Shown one piece after another: positions 33,568 to 48,036 of a DNA stretch of 64,000 nt. Both the position numbers and the translations under genes were made by a program. Position 1 is the stretch's first letter. Every line of letters starts with the position of its first letter. This stretch comes from Cercis canadensis (Eukaryota > Streptophyta > Magnoliopsida > Fabales > Fabaceae), in the NCBI GenBank assembly GCA_003255065.1, contig QAOA01000736.1:261515-325514 (forward strand). The letters run 5' to 3'. The notes beneath the pieces were generated by a model. The model was not told where the DNA came from and ran no database searches. It saw nothing but the letters and a program-made list of their open reading frames with translations.

Positions 33568-36500
33568 ATGGAGAAGAGAATGGAAGTAGAACCTGGAGAG
33601 CTTGATGAAATGAAGTGGGTTTATGATTCTTCAGTGGACCATAAAGGCAAGGTTCCTCTCCGAGCTTCGACTGGTTCTTGGAAAGCTTCCCTCTTCATTA
33701 TTGGTAAGCCATACATGCTGCTTGAATCTACTGAAGTTGCAAAATTGGTTAAGAAAATTTCTGGAAAACCCATGTTTCGAAACCTGGTGGAATGAGATTT
33801 TAGAAGAGTATAGGCAATAGATTATTCCTTGTTTTACAACCTCCGTAAGATTAAAAAAAAATGTCCACAAATTTTTTTTTTTTGTTGTTCTATAGAAGAG
33901 CACTACTCTGGGAGTTTGGAGAGGGGTGAAAACCACAAAAATCACAATCTAGTTCACCTCATGCTTAAGGGCATGAGCCGTGACCACTCAAACTAAAGCC
34001 CATAGTCTTGTTGTTCACAAATCTTTATCTTCATAAATTTCTATAATTATACAGATAGCTTCAATTAAGTATAAAAAATATTTGGTGGAGCTACATAAAT
34101 TTTAATAGAGTCACATTAATACTTCTGCTAGTCTACAAATAAAATAGTTGTACCATCAGTGTTGCTCGATGTTGGTAGTGATTTTTCATTCAAGATGCCC
34201 CACTTAAAAAGAAAAAAACACTAAGCGTGAACTTAATTGCAAACGTGGATGCGGCCACAGCAATAACATATTGTAAGTGCTGCTCATCAGTGGCCCGACC
34301 CTATCAGCGGCTAAGTTTTTTGAGAACAAGAAAATTATTGATCAGGGCCTACAACACCTTCCACTAGTTTCTAGATTTGCCTAATTAATGAGAATAATAT
34401 GTACCGAACTCATGATTACCACTACTTTGCCCTTTGAATGAATTTGAATATATGGTCAATCTAGTGCGAATTTTCTGTGCGTCTTCACTAAGAAAAACTA
34501 ATACTATAACTGAAAGTTGATAGCATTTTTCTAGTTAACCCAAGATTCTTCCTCTGTATCAAGAACACATAGACCTTATGATAATCATCCTACTTGCTCT
34601 TTTAGGCCAATATTGAGGAACTTCTAATGGACTTAAGGTTCATGGCCCATGCAAGTTGATTTTTTATTGGTGCTTTTAATTTTAGAGTAAATTATATATA
34701 TTCCCATGTAAGGCTTGATGACATTACAAGAACTTCTATTTCTGTAAGATTTTTACAGAACTCTTCTATTTTGAATTTAAGTATAACAGAAACTCTCTTC
34801 TTGTTTTAACTATAACCATACAAAAATCACTTCTATTTGATTAGTCTAGAGATTACCATTTATCTATATATGAAATCTTGACTCATATTTGTTATCTATT
34901 CTAGTATTTATTCACCGTAGAGTACAAGAATCATTATATATAGAGGATTCCTCGTATTTCTCATAATTTTCACTCTGCCAGCTCTTAATGGAATTTGAAC
35001 ACTAGCTTCTTCGATTCCTTTCCTTGTGATTTTATTCCAAGATTATGTTGTTTAATTGGGCAGCAATTGAGTTCAGCGAGAGGATGAGTTACTTTGGAAT
35101 AGCTACAAGCTTGGTTCTTTACCTCACCAAGGTAATGCATCAAGACCTAAAGACAGCAGCAAGAAACGTGAACTACTGGGCTGGTGTCACCACGTTGATG
35201 CCACTCTTTGGAGGGTTCTTGGCTGATGCCTACTTGGGCAGATACTCCACAGTATTTGCATCATGCATAGTTTATCTTATGGTAATTAACCTCATCTAAT
35301 GTTAAATTTCAATTCATTAACACAATTTACCTGTTGTATATTAATTTTCAATTTCATAGATTTTAACTAAAAAATTATATTCTTGTGATAAAAACAGGGT
35401 TTGGTTCTTCTTACCTGTTCCTGGTTCTTGCCAGAGTTAAGGCCATGTGACACTAGCATGTGCACTGAACCAAGGAAGGTTCATGAATTGGTTTTCTTCC
35501 TTGCCATTTACTTAATATCAATAGGAACTGGAGGGCATAAACCTTCTTTGGAGAGCTTTGGAGCTGACCAATTTGACGATGATCATGCCGAAGAGAGAAG
35601 ACAGAAGATGTCCTTCTTCAACTGGTGGAGTTGTGGCCTCTGCAGTGGAGTCATTATAGGAGTGACACTGATAGTTTATGTGCAGGACTATGTTAACTGG
35701 GGAGTTGCTGATATTATCCTCACAGGGGTCATGGCTTTCTCATTGCTCATCTTCATAATAGGAAGGCCATTTTATCGTTACAGGTTACCTTCAGGGAGCC
35801 CCTTGACTCCAATGTTGCAAGTTCTTGTTGCTGCCATATCCAAAAGAAAGCTTCCCTATCCTTCCAATCCTGCTGCTCAATTGTATGAAGTTCCAAAGTC
35901 CCAGATCACCCATGGAAGGCCTTTGTGCCGCACTGAGAAACTTAAGTAAGTAGCGAATTCACTTTAGATTTAATGAGAAAAAGTTGAAAGGCTTAAGTAC
36001 AGCTTTTGTCCCTAATTTTCAAAAACTTTCCATTTAGTTCTTTTATTTCAATTTCAAACCCTATAACTATAATCCCTCACCCTGACGATAGGTGTAACCC
36101 TTAATACAATGTGCTGATCACTTTCAAGAGTTTGATAATGTGGCACTGGCATATGATGATGTGGCAATGACATGGTTGTGAGGTGGCATGTTAACATGTT
36201 TACACATCATCACTTGCAAATGGCTTATAGTCATATTCTTGTGATGTTAAATTGAGGAATTAAATTGTTCCAATTTAAAAACTATAAGGGCAAAAAATTT
36301 ATTGAAATTAAAGCTAGAGATACTAAATTAAAAAATTTTAAAAATTAAATGGACTAAAATATTATTTAAGCCAAGTTGAAATTATTCCTCTTTGTTTTGA
36401 CATAACAAAGATTTATTAATTCTTATGATCTAATGTGTTTCAGATTTCTCGATAAGGCGGCAATTCTTGTTGGGGATGAAAATTTAGCTGAGAAGCAGAG

Positions 36501-37317
36501 TCCTTGGAAACTTGCAACTGTAACAAAGGTTGAAGAAATGAAGCTTATCATTAACATGATCCCCATTTGGGTATTTACTTTACCATTTGGGATTTGTGTG
36601 GCACAAACATCCACATTCTTTATCAAACAAGGAACTACCTTGAACAGAAGAATAGGCAACGGTTTTGAAATCCCCCCTGCTTCAATTTTCACTCTTACAG
36701 CCATTGGGATGATTGTTTCTGTGACTATTTATGATAAGATCCTTGTTCCTTTCTTGAGAAAGTTGACTGGAAATGAGCGAGGAATCAACATCCTTCAGAG
36801 GATTGGTTTCGGAATGCTGTTCTCTGTTATCACAATGGTAGTAGCAGCCCTGGTAGAGAAAAAGAGACTTGATGTTGTTGAGAGGAATCCCTTAAAGAAT
36901 TCACTTTCTATGAGTTTGTTTTGGTTGGCACCACAGTTCCTTATTATTGGTTTCGGAGATGGGTTTACTCTTGTTGGCTTGCAAGAATACTTCTATGACC
37001 AAGTGCCAGACTCAATGAGAAGCTTAGGCATAGCATTTTTCCTTAGTGTGATTGGGGCTGCAAACTTCATCAGTAGTATGCTGATAACAATTGTTGATCA
37101 CATAACAGAAAAGAGTGGCAAGAGTTGGTTTGGTAAGAATCTTAACAATAGTAGATTGGATAGATTCTATTGGCTGCTGGCAACCATAACCACAATCAAC
37201 ATGTTCATATTTGTCTACTTTGCTCGTCGGTATTCTTACAAGAATGTACAGAGGATTGGAGTGGCTGATTGCTATGAAGCCAAAAGTGATGATGGTAGTG
37301 CTGGGGCAATGGTTTAA
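33568..37317 (+). CDS. NPF (NRT1/PTR family) transporter, tandem copy 2
   Basis: Exons 33568-33703, 35064-35281, 35398-35945 and 36444-37317 have the same lengths as copy 1 (136, 218, 548, 874) and give 591 aa. ExxER lies at 48-52, GGFLADAYLGRY at 95-106 and GTGGHKPSLESFGADQFD at 161-178. All splice junctions are GT-AG. The protein differs from copy 1 at 14 residues. Using copy 3 as outgroup, about 3 changes belong to this copy, 10 to copy 1 and one is unresolved. This looks like the conserved member of the young pair. It has an intact TATA box, but a 1.2-kb foldback transposon sits upstream and may affect regulation. Intron 3 carries the shared MITE. It is presumably a proton-coupled membrane transporter; the substrate is unknown. 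Confidence 0.94.
35990..36372. mobile_element. MULE-type MITE in intron 3 of NPF copy 2
   Basis: Orthologous to 4491-4860, with better-kept ends (GGCTTAAGTA ... TATTTAAGCC) and a perfect 9-bp repeat AAGTTGAAA at 35981-35989 and 36373-36381. Confidence 0.78.
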
Positions 37318-38049
37318 GCTATAATATATAGGATCATAAAGAGTCATCCTTTGATAAGGAGAAGTATGTCTTGTTTTGCAAGCTATTTCATTGAATCTAT
37401 ACTAAATCTTGAAGATCTTAAGCTCACAATTATTGAATCGACAATCTATATAATCTGATATCTCAATCTGCTAATGTCCTTACATCATAAGAAATTTCAA
37501 TTCATAAGTGAATTTCATAAAAATCACTTATTATAAAAATTTATTAAATTATATAAGTGTTCAAATCTTTTATTTGGTGTCAACGGATAAGTGAATATTA
37601 TTAAACGTGTAATTAAGTCCCTCTTACATCATTGAATAACTTTTTATAAAAAGCATTTATGACCAATCAAGCATTGGTTTAAACCCTCTTACCATATAGA
37701 TATACCCATAAATTTTTATTGAATTTTATAATTAATTAGTATTTTGTCATATTATTTTATTTTTACATATAATATGCTTTTAAAACATTAGTAAATATCA
37801 ATTGTTTAATCGAGTACTTATAAATATCTGATTTATCTAAAATTTAGTCTGCATGATTGACGCAAGATATCACTCATGATTCAATAGTATCTCATTATAT
37901 ATGTATGTACGTATATAAAAATAGTACATATTCCACAATATTGAAAAATAAAATAGGCTGTGGTCGTGGAACCCCTGCTAAACCATTCATGAGGTAGGGA
38001 ATTCTAGTAGCCAATATTTTCACAAAGTGGGCATACTCAACAAATGATA

Positions 38050-38627
38050 AAGTTTAGAGTAAAATATTTTAAATTATTTGTCAAATATTTATTTAATTCT
38101 TAATTTATTTCTAGTGTTACTTTAGTCTTTGAATAATAAATCTGTCTGCCAAAGCAATCATCTGTAAGCACCAGTTAATAATAGTGGACAAAAAATTTCA
38201 CGTGACTGTTAAGTGATAACATGTCACCTTAAAAAATAAATAAATAAATAAATTTTCTCCCTCCTCTCCTCTACATCTTTCTCATATTCTCTTCTTGTCT
38301 CTTCTCCATTCTCCCCACAACCCCACCAAGCAAATAAGGTGTTCCCCTTCGTTGAATTTGCTCCCTGTTTCACATTCTTATTTGTTTTAACCCAAAATTG
38401 CCTCTGCAACCTCTTTCACATTTAATTTTTAAGGTGTTATATTATCACTTAATGGCCACGTGAAATTTTTCATCCACCATCACTAACCGGTGCATACGGA
38501 GAATTGATTTGGCAGACAAATTAATTATTCGAGAACTAAAGTAACATTAAAAATAAATCAAGAACTAAAGTGATATTTGACAAATTAATAATTGAAGAAC
38601 AAAAATGATATTTTACTCTAAAATTTA
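38050..38627. mobile_element. Foldback element with about 200-bp inverted ends
   Basis: The left end GTTTAGAGTAAAATATT and the reverse complement of the right end, TTTTAGAGTAAAATATCA, begin arms that pair for about 200 bp. Shared blocks include TTTGTCAAATAT, AATTTATTTCTAGTGTTACT, GTCTGCCAAA, CACC(A/G)GTTA and AAATTTCACGTG. The centre is CT-rich (38240-38330). A partial left arm is present in unit A (13090 to about 13240), so the element predates the duplication. There is no clear target-site duplication and no coding. Confidence 0.75.
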
Positions 38628-41600
38628 TTAAGAAAAACATATTGCAAGTAAATACAACATCAAAAAGGTAGTGAATCGGATTGTTTCCATTTTCCACCAA
38701 CACCCAAAACTATAATCGTGTCTAGCAGCACTATCTATTAAACTACTCCCTACAATTCCATGTCATAACGGTTGAGGTCAACCTTCATGATCACTTCAAG
38801 CTTCTGACTTGCTCATCTTTTTTCCCATGTATAGTGCTGTGGATTCAATCTTTCTCCAAACCACTACAATCCATTCAGTGGGTTTTGTTTTCTGTTTAAT
38901 TATGATAGAGTTGTCACCACCCAATAGATTTTCTTATATTCTACCAAAATTTGGCATGGGAATTCGTGCTTTACAACGGCCTTGTTGTCAGATAAGATTT
39001 ACTTTTGGTTAGTGGATGAGTTATTTGGCTACATCAAGAAAATAGTGGCATACATAAAAGAATTTCGTCATTGTCCTGGAATTCATTTTCAAAACACTGT
39101 TTAAAGCTGCATAATTCTGGGTATAGAATTGCCTCAGTGTTGACTAATTTATATTCAAATTGCTTTAGGTCGAGGATCTTCCAAGATAATAACTACCAGT
39201 CATGAACTTAGGTACTGATAAGGTCTGCCACTTGTTAACAAGGTCGTTAGATGCATACATATTGTGTCAACATGTTTCAACACCATCTCTACCACAATGT
39301 TGTTAATGGTTACACTTGCTATGCAATTGAGGATGTTCCTTAAAAATGGTGAAATTACCCAGCTCTTTGACCCAACAGACAGTTGGTTATAAAATTAATC
39401 TTGGCTTTTTTCTTAAAGAGTTTAAGGTGTTAAGTTAAGACTTAAGATTGATTTTATATTTAACACACCATAAATATGCAAATATCTCTTGGGCTTAAAA
39501 TATGAACATCAAACATCATATGATATTATGTCTGAAAACTTACGCTGTTAAAAAAATCAATAAATAATTTTATATTTAACATATGTGATATATATGTGAA
39601 ATAGCCAAGTGACCATGGTTTTTATTAGTTATCGTTAGAATATGATATTAGTGTACAGAAGACCAAGTGCTAAATTTTATAATCTTATAGATAGTTTACG
39701 ACAATCCATAAGCAAGAGATCAATGTGTTTATTGACGGAGCTCATTTGTTTTTCTGCATGAAACATGATATGGAAGTTTCAACTTAAGATCACTACAAAT
39801 TACTCGAAATTTTCAACATTAACTCACATTTATTTGCTCATGTTATGAATGGGACATGAATAGAATAATTGGTATGATATTCATTCCCTTTCTTATTTTC
39901 TTCTCTATCTTATAGAATTATAGGCCATTTTATAGTATGAGTGGTGGTACATCTACACCTAAATATTTACATACTTTCTATACTTATGTATATGGTGACA
40001 TCTTATTTTTAACAGAGCCACCAAAACACAAACGATCCACTCTAAATTTACATAAAATAGTCTAAGTATTTCTACACATTTTTTTATGAGAGGTATAGAA
40101 AGTATCATTTCTCTTAGCACTTTTATTTGTTAAAAGTTCTTTTGTATATTTCTGAAATAGCTATCCAATGGAGATTGAAATAACTTTTTTACTCCTTTTT
40201 TAATGCGTAATGCTATCATTATTGAAGTTAATAAAGGTTCACTATAAATGAATAAATGTATAATATAGAATAATAAGATTGTTTGTCTCATCAGACTATC
40301 TGTCACACAACATTAGATATGTGAGAAATATGGGTAAATTTATGCTACCCTTAATTGATAGTGACATTATGTCACATTCTTTCTATTTTATTCATTATTT
40401 AGACTCATATTGTATATTATTAAAATAGTTGGTACATTTGAAATTCATTAGATCCATTCTATTTATTCATTGACAAAAAAAAAAAATCATCAAATTTATA
40501 TTTAAGCTGTATAAAAAGATTAAATGAATTCAATAAAATTAATTTATCAATTATATTAATATAATAGAATGTGAGTTCAATTCTATGTAAAACAAAATGG
40601 ATGTAACGTAATGTCATTATCAATTATGTAACTTGCCCCAAATAAAAAAGATAGGAAAGGAATTGAAAGGGAATGGTATCTAATGGGGTAGGATTTATAC
40701 AGTGAGTTAGTCATGTCTCTTAGAACACACAACCCAAACAAAAACTCTAGTTAGTTCTGCACTTACCCTGTTAATAGGTGAGGTGTGTGTGTGTGTGTGA
40801 AGCAATCAATATAGGTCAACAGTTAGAACCTAGCTAGCTCATGTTTCCACTAGTTACAATTATTGCATATGGTGTAAGCACCCAAAGGGTTTGCAAAGAC
40901 ATGCTCAATATCGGAGTCTTATCAGATCACCCTTTATTTTTGACTGGTTTAGCCATTCACTCTTTTTAAGCTTGGTGACAAATAGACAGCCCTTTTGCTG
41001 CTGATAAAAAAAATAAGCAGTCTTTTGAGGACATCTGTGATCATCAAACAAAATATGATTGTGACTCAGCGATCAATGGGCTAGTGGGTAGCCATGTTCA
41101 AGGCTCTGTTCGATATTACAACTGCTTAATTTTCATAAAGCTATTATGAAAACAGAAAAAAGCAAAACCTGATGTGTGTTAAGTTGCTTTTCAGTGAAAA
41201 ATGTAAAGTAAATCTCTCTTGTATGGGTGCCTAGTGAGTCATTTAGCCTCTTGTAGAGTCTTAATATACCTTTTGCTTTCTGCGCTTTCTGCGGTTATGT
41301 TCCATCGCTATGATACACTAAGCTGCAAAGAATACAGGTAATCTATAGATTGGGCTGATACACAGAAGCCTAACTGTGGGGTAAGAAAATCTAAAACGGT
41401 TGGTCATATTTAAAAAGCCATATCTTATCATTTGCACAAAAGTTGGAGATAAAGCAACATACACATTCAGTTAATCTGTATTTGTGTGGATATATACTAT
41501 TTCCGTAATGACAATTATACTTAGATATTTTTAACATGTCTCTATGAATAAGCTTTAACTAAAAGAATGATAAATAGTAACAAAAAAATCACGTGGTAAA

Positions 41601-44600
41601 TGTAGAGTTAATTGAAAATAAGAAGTTTAATTATTAGAGACAAAAAAAAATCTACGGGACCATTGATTGGCACACTTGACCTGAAATACCGACCAAATAA
41701 AAGTACAGGAACCACTACTTTTGGCTTGATGATAATAATTATGATTAAAATTGAAAAAAAAAAAAATAGAGACGTAAAGATGTTGAAGTCTCTTGTATTT
41801 TTTGACCCTATCCATAATTGCAACTTGCAAGTCCCATATTGTTTGTATCTGGGCTAACTGCTAAGGCTTAGGATTTATATATATACTGCAAGCTACAATT
41901 GTATAGCAACAAGAAAGTAAGAGAACCCAGATGTAACTGGGGATTTGAGTGAGAGTATGATTACTGCTGTTTATGGTGAATTATTTTCTCCTTTGTTGTC
42001 TGTGAACGTATATTTATGTCTCTTTCTGTGCAATTTCGATTTTTTTTTTTTAATTATGTTCTTGATTAAATGCGATAATTGGTCGGAACAAAAGCATTTT
42101 AATTTTCATCACGTTGAACAATAGACATGTGGTCCTGACATGTCAAGCACTAGCCGAAATTTAGCAGAAGACAAATTCTAGTTTCAACGTTTACCCACTA
42201 TACTTTATGTACTGCCTTAGAATCACTTATTAGGGCTCATTGGTAGTACAAATTAACTTCATATGGCTAGTCAAGAAAAGGGATTACAAAATCAACTAGT
42301 AAATCTAAATAGATTCTTCTGAACTTTAAAGTGCAGGTCACTGCTTTACGTACATGAATAAATAGAACATGTGGTTCTTGTGTTTCATTCATCATGTTTT
42401 CAAAGACTACAGTATATATTCTCTGAATGTGACTACCCAACTTTCATATTAATTCCTTTTTTCAGATGGGAAATTATGCCATAGAAATTGGACTTTAACT
42501 TGAATGTTGATGACAACCCTAAATCTGCAGAAACCAAAGTTTAGTCGTTATAGAGAATCCATAATCATCTTTGATGTAGATTTTCTTCATATAACCTGTA
42601 TGAGGAACAATCTTATAGGAGAATAGTGGAAGAATAATGGATGGTGGTCCAATATTCCTTGACATTTGACTTTTTTTCTTTTCCATATCTGGCTCATCAA
42701 TTCATTTGACAGCTTCCAAAACCATGAAGAAAAAGAGAGCAAAAAATAAAAATGTAAATCACATGGTGCATTGAACGAGAGAGCAATTGTGGCTCATACC
42801 ATCATTTAGATCTTTGAATCATTTTTCCTTCAATTGCATTTGGTAATAATTAATACTAATCCAACAATCCTTCTCCACATATAAAATATCATATTTGCTT
42901 GACCCAGCAAGAAAATAATATTGCTAAATTAATCTGAGCATGTTCTGTTTGTTGTCATTTGTATTGATCAAATGGAAGTGCTTTGGCCATAATGGGTTTT
43001 GCTTATCAATTACAGCCACAAAATCCCATATTATGAGTTTAATAAACAGTTGACCTTTGCCATGTTTAATTAAATTATATTTTAGGATGAGGAAGGGTTT
43101 GATTACAAAGTTGAATTACCTCTTTAGCAAACGTTCCCTTCCACCGATAAACATGACGCCATTTAAAAAACAACGTAAAAGAAAAGCATAATATCTTCGA
43201 GAAGCAACATTATTAGGATCACGTGTTAGATACATGCTTCACATTTATGGTGGAGGAGCCTGTTTTGCCTTCATGGGCTACTATAGAGAAATATTTCTCT
43301 CACCATTTACGCTCACATATGTCTCACCATTGTATGTCCAATTAAATTTATAAGATACAAATTTAACTAAATCCATTGTAATGACGAAATGTGAGTACAA
43401 GAATATTATTCGCTTCCTATACTGCGTAGCTAGAAGTTAAGAAGGACGTAGAATCGTTGTCAAAACCTATATAAGGACCACAATCAAAATATTCTTCAAT
43501 AAAAGTTATTCTTTTAACATAATTAATATGTTTCTTTTATTAACGTGAATAATTTTACCTGATTGCATATATGTTAAAGAACTAGTCATCCTCTAAAGTT
43601 TCAACTTTTAGAAGAAATTTTATTGTTAATTAGTCTTTATATATATTTTTAAATATCTAACATACCCGGTATAAAAGCTTTTTAGACTTAAGGCATAAAC
43701 AAAAACATAGCTCTTTTCTTCTTTTAACTAAAAAGCTGAAGGCTTCTCAGCTATCCTACCAAGCACCAACCAAGGGTGCCTTGCCTTTTTTTTACCATGC
43801 CCCTCAAGAGTATAGGGCTCATTTACTGATTTGGAACGCCTCATAAGCGTTATGCGAACCCCAACATCAATATTAATGTAAGGATGCATCAATTATCAAA
43901 CACTCTCCACCAAGTGAATCTAGAGTTCTAATAACGTATTATCCTCACTCTACTCAATGAAAAATCTATATATTCAAATATATTAATCTAATTAAATAGA
44001 AAACCATGATTTAATAGAGAGAAGTTACCTAGCTCACTAATTGAACCCTAAGTCCCCATAAGTTTGTTTAGCCATAATTCTAGAATCATATATACTTGCT
44101 TAGTTAATTATCACATCAAACTGATCGATATCATTTGTCAACTTTCATATAATTTTAGTTAAACGTTTTAGCTCAGCTTCTAACGGATCCATATATTGTG
44201 TCAAGCAGCTGAAGCATTTCTGTGTAATTATATTATTTAATTATGATGTGTTTCCGACATTGGGCATCGACTTCTTAAAATATATGCAAAACGAAAGATA
44301 AGACTAATCCCGAACTTTCAATTCCAAATGATTAGGCTTTTAAGTTATTGGATTAGCCATCATATCTTTCGATTTTTATTTTTTTTATTGTTTTCTCTAT
44401 AAGTGGCCAACAATTCCAACTTTTGAATGACTCATTCAGTTTGAGTTTGGTTTGGAATAAATATCATGCCACTAGCTATATATCCCCAAGTGCGCCTGAA
44501 TTGTTACCCTGGTTGAAATAAGTATCAAGCTATTGAAAATTGTAGAAGAAAATTACTTTTTTATGTTAGTGTCTTGTCATTATTAAGATTAAGCTAATTC

Positions 44601-45785
44601 TTTTGGTAGTGAATATTGGGAGAATAAAGATATAAATTTAGGACCTCAACCTTATAAAAAATATGTGAATCAGTTGTAATGTGTGCAGTTGAGTTAATAC
44701 TTAGAGAATGCCTCAATACATAATTCTTGAGTTGTATATCGGTGTAAATTCAATAAGGACCCTTAAATTTGATGACTTGCAGACACTATGTTTCCTCAAT
44801 TTAAGGGTAACAAACTCTACACCACCAATACACAACTTTATTGATGTGTATTGTAGATGCTACCTTAATTCTTATGTTAGTTAACTAAGAAGACAATTGA
44901 AATATGTATGCAGGATCAATGAGAACAAGGACTCATTGACATATTGATTTCTACTTTAAATATCGCTTTGTGCCAGCCTTTTTCTCTTTAATATTGGTGA
45001 TTTACATAAGCTTAAATCATTATTTTGCTACTGATTATACTGTATCTGTATACTAAAGAGTGATGTTATCTATATTCTAGCTATTCTCACACTAGTTCAT
45101 ATTATGCACATATAACTAAATCTACTTAATTCTTTTTTTCTATACAACTTAGAGCCTACACAATATCTCATATATCAGATGACTTTTTCAAATAACAATT
45201 ACCTTTTTAGAGGAAATCTATGTCGATCTTGATAATTTATTCCAACCACTACCAGCCATATGCCATGTTCATATATTGCATCTTTCCTAATAAATTTCAA
45301 GGAGTAGAAACTAAAATGTTTTTTTTTGTTTACTTTTGTTTCTCTGTTTTTCATCTTTAATTTTTTATCATCCAAGCAAGCAAATCTTATTCTTGATTAA
45401 AAAATTTATAGGAAAAAAGCGATAAAAAATGTTCAATAAGCTACTAAAATATTTACATAAATAGCTCAATTTTATGATTTTATTTTTATTAAATCAAAAT
45501 TAAAATACCAAGATACTAATACTTAACTAGTTAATAATTTTTATGAAGTGTTTATGATGGCAAAATATTAAATGAACCACTTGAATAAAACTTATTATAC
45601 TAAATAATAACTTATATTGCTAATAACATGTGAATCTAATAACACTGAATTGATAAAAATAAAATAAAAAATAAAAAAATAAACTAAGATATTTGATGTC
45701 AAAAGTTGAATTTTCACTACATAATTTCATTCCCTCTCACTACACATTGCGTTCATATGTTAAAAATAATAATAACTCATATTCA
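38628..45785. other. Unit B tail, non-coding
   Basis: No supported gene in 7 kb. Patchy colinear similarity to unit A 19,980-30,300 as islands of 20-150 bp, without the copia element. A (GT)n tract lies near 40783-40798. Small ORFs such as 41608-41857 are low-complexity and unrecognised. Confidence 0.5.
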
Positions 45786-46719
45786 ATTCAGACGTGGGAA
45801 GACCTGTAAAACAGTACCCTGCCAGGATCGTAACAAAGTTTATCATTCAAATCTTTTTTGATAAGAACAGTTACCATAAAGAGAAGCTTTGATATCTTAC
45901 ACTTTTGAAGATTCGCATCCAACCGAGTTGCAGTGGTTGGAAAATGACTGCATGGAATATGGGAAGGAACCATTTGCAGTATTGACAATATAACACATAA
46001 AATGATGCATTACCCATTCAATCAGAGCCATTTGGCTAGTACACTTTTCTTGTGGAACTAGAACTAGAACAACGACAAAAGTACTGTGATGATATTTTGT
46101 GAAAGTGTCAAATCTATTTCCTTTGGTATTTTTGGTAATAAACGATGACGGTGGGCACTTGACAACGATATACTATAGGAAATGTCAAGTCAGTCGACAC
46201 TTATATAATAATAAATAATATAATATAAAATTTTTAGTAGAATATTTTGTGAAATTCATAAAGTTAATACCCAAAATAAATTTTTATATTTTTCTCCCTT
46301 AAGAAAGGCATATTTATTGGCAGAGAAATATACCAAACATGCTGCATCGAGATTAAATGGTCTGTTTACCTGAAATATTATCTTTACAAAACTCACGAAA
46401 TATAATATAAAAATCTCAAGATCTACCAAAAATAAAGATTAGATCTAAAAGATTGACCCCCAAAACACTATATTTATCTTTAAATAAGGAGAGTGAAACA
46501 CGTAACTAACAAATTACAAGAATTTATTTAAGAGAACCAAAACACACCAAAAAAAAATTAGACATATAGGGTTGCCGTTTTATAGAATGACGATGGTAGC
46601 TCAAAAGCGGAGCATAAGAAAGAGGGACAAGAAAAGGAAGAAAATGAGAAGAAAAAGGCCGGACTTACCAGAGAAAACCTCATTTGAGGTGGTAGGAAAT
46701 CCAACCTTGCCAGAACGAG

Positions 46720-46765
<46 letters not shown>

Positions 46766-48027
46766 NATTAAATGCATTTTTTGTAATTACTTACCAAATA
46801 CTAACTGTTTCTTGAAGCATCTTTTAAAAATCATTATAAAACGTTGCTTTTATAATAGATTTTAAACCCAACTTTTTAAAGTTGCTTTGTCCCTCGAGGT
46901 TCTTTAACAGAGTATTAATTAGGTATTAATTTATGGTAAAGGTCAAAATGGAAATTTGGAAAATTAGGGGTTTGTAGTATTCATTAAGGTGGAGATAAGG
47001 AAAATGAGAGAATATTGAAAATACTTAGATGCATCTTATTTTTACTTTTCTCCAATTTAATTTGCCAAAACTGCATCTGCATGCGATAAAGTAAAAAAAT
47101 AAAAATTCAAAACCATTTCATTTCTCTTTCCATTTTTCACCTTCTTATTTCCAACTTCCTTGCCAGACACAAATATTAGAATTCTATCTTAACTCGAAGA
47201 CAAAATTAAGGCCAAAAGAATTCTTAGAGAAAAAGGATTAATCTGAAGTTACAAAAGAAAACAAATAATCCGTACCAAACTACAATTTCTCTATCAACCG
47301 TGGCATTCACATGACTCCTTCTGACCAAAAAAGCAACCTTGATAAAATTTACTAAAGTTGAGAAGGTGAAAAATTAATGGATTGAAAATTTGAAATGCAA
47401 ATCATTTTATACTTGTTCAATAAAAAAGGAAAAATAGATTATTGAAAATAATACGCACATTATTTTCAATTTTCACCATTTTTATCAAGTACCAAAAAGT
47501 GAAACTTTCAACATTTTTATTCTACTCTCCTCTCCATTTTTTCGTTGTCCATACTAAACACCTTATAAATGACTGAAAAGAATAAAAATAATTCTTCTTT
47601 TCCGTATAATATACTGTTCAATGATGTGATAGTAATTAAAACCATATATAGTTTGTTGTTGTCGGTTGAAATTTAAATTAGGTTCCCTATGCTAAAGAAA
47701 GCTGGTCCCATTACACAAAGTAGGCATATGGATGCTATTCCTTGATAACAATTACATCTTATGTGCAATTCTCAGCCCATCTTTTCAAAACTTTGGCTTC
47801 AACCCCTTTTCCAAATTGAGAGGTATTTCTTTTTCCTTTTTTTTTTATACTTAGTCAGCCAAAGAGAATCAGATAACTAGAACCTCATTTTTTCTCCAAA
47901 ATGAATTTTTTCTCTCCGACAATTATTGCATAAACAGATAGACAGAGAGAAGGGGGTGAGAGAGAGAGAGAGATATTTTCTGATTAAAAAACTCAGATCT
48001 CAGAGAGTCAAAAAAGCAAATCCTCCA
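45786..48027. other. Start of unit C and upstream region of NPF copy 3
   Basis: 45790-46040 is a diverged copy of window positions 1-220 (GTGGGAAGACCTGTAAAACAG; ATAAGAACAGTT; GAATATGGGA; GTTGCCCATTC or ATTACCCATTC), marking the third repeat. The subtilase fragment is missing. From about 47630 the sequence again follows the copy 1/2 upstream region. 46572-46724 has a short basic ORF running into a TA repeat; I do not recognise it. Confidence 0.55.
46725..46765. repeat. (TA)n microsatellite interrupted by N
   Basis: About 20 TA units ending at a single N (46766), a probable assembly break at a simple repeat. Confidence 0.9.
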
Positions 48028-48036
48028 CTATATAAG
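48028..48036 (+). promoter_or_regulatory. TATA box of NPF copy 3
   Basis: CTATATAAG (with AGGCCCTAAGC downstream) lies about 130 bp before the ATG at 48167. Only one version of this leader is present, unlike copies 1 and 2. Confidence 0.65.

Larger units (their letters stand above)
30927..38195. repeat. Second copy of the recently duplicated NPF block (unit B)
   Basis: The sequence restarts at 30927 with the first bases of the window and follows 1-6595 plus 12918 to about 13240 nearly base for base. The LINE is absent. Differences include the 1.2-kb foldback at 31860-33059 (only in B), loss of 431 bp of subtilase-side DNA in B, and intron 1 and 3 indels. Because window position 1 lies inside the repeat, the left edge of unit A is not visible. 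Confidence 0.92.

Noticed and set aside
46572..46865. 97-codon Lys/Arg-rich ORF
   Set aside because: Half of it is translation of a TA repeat with an N; no family wording in the rest.
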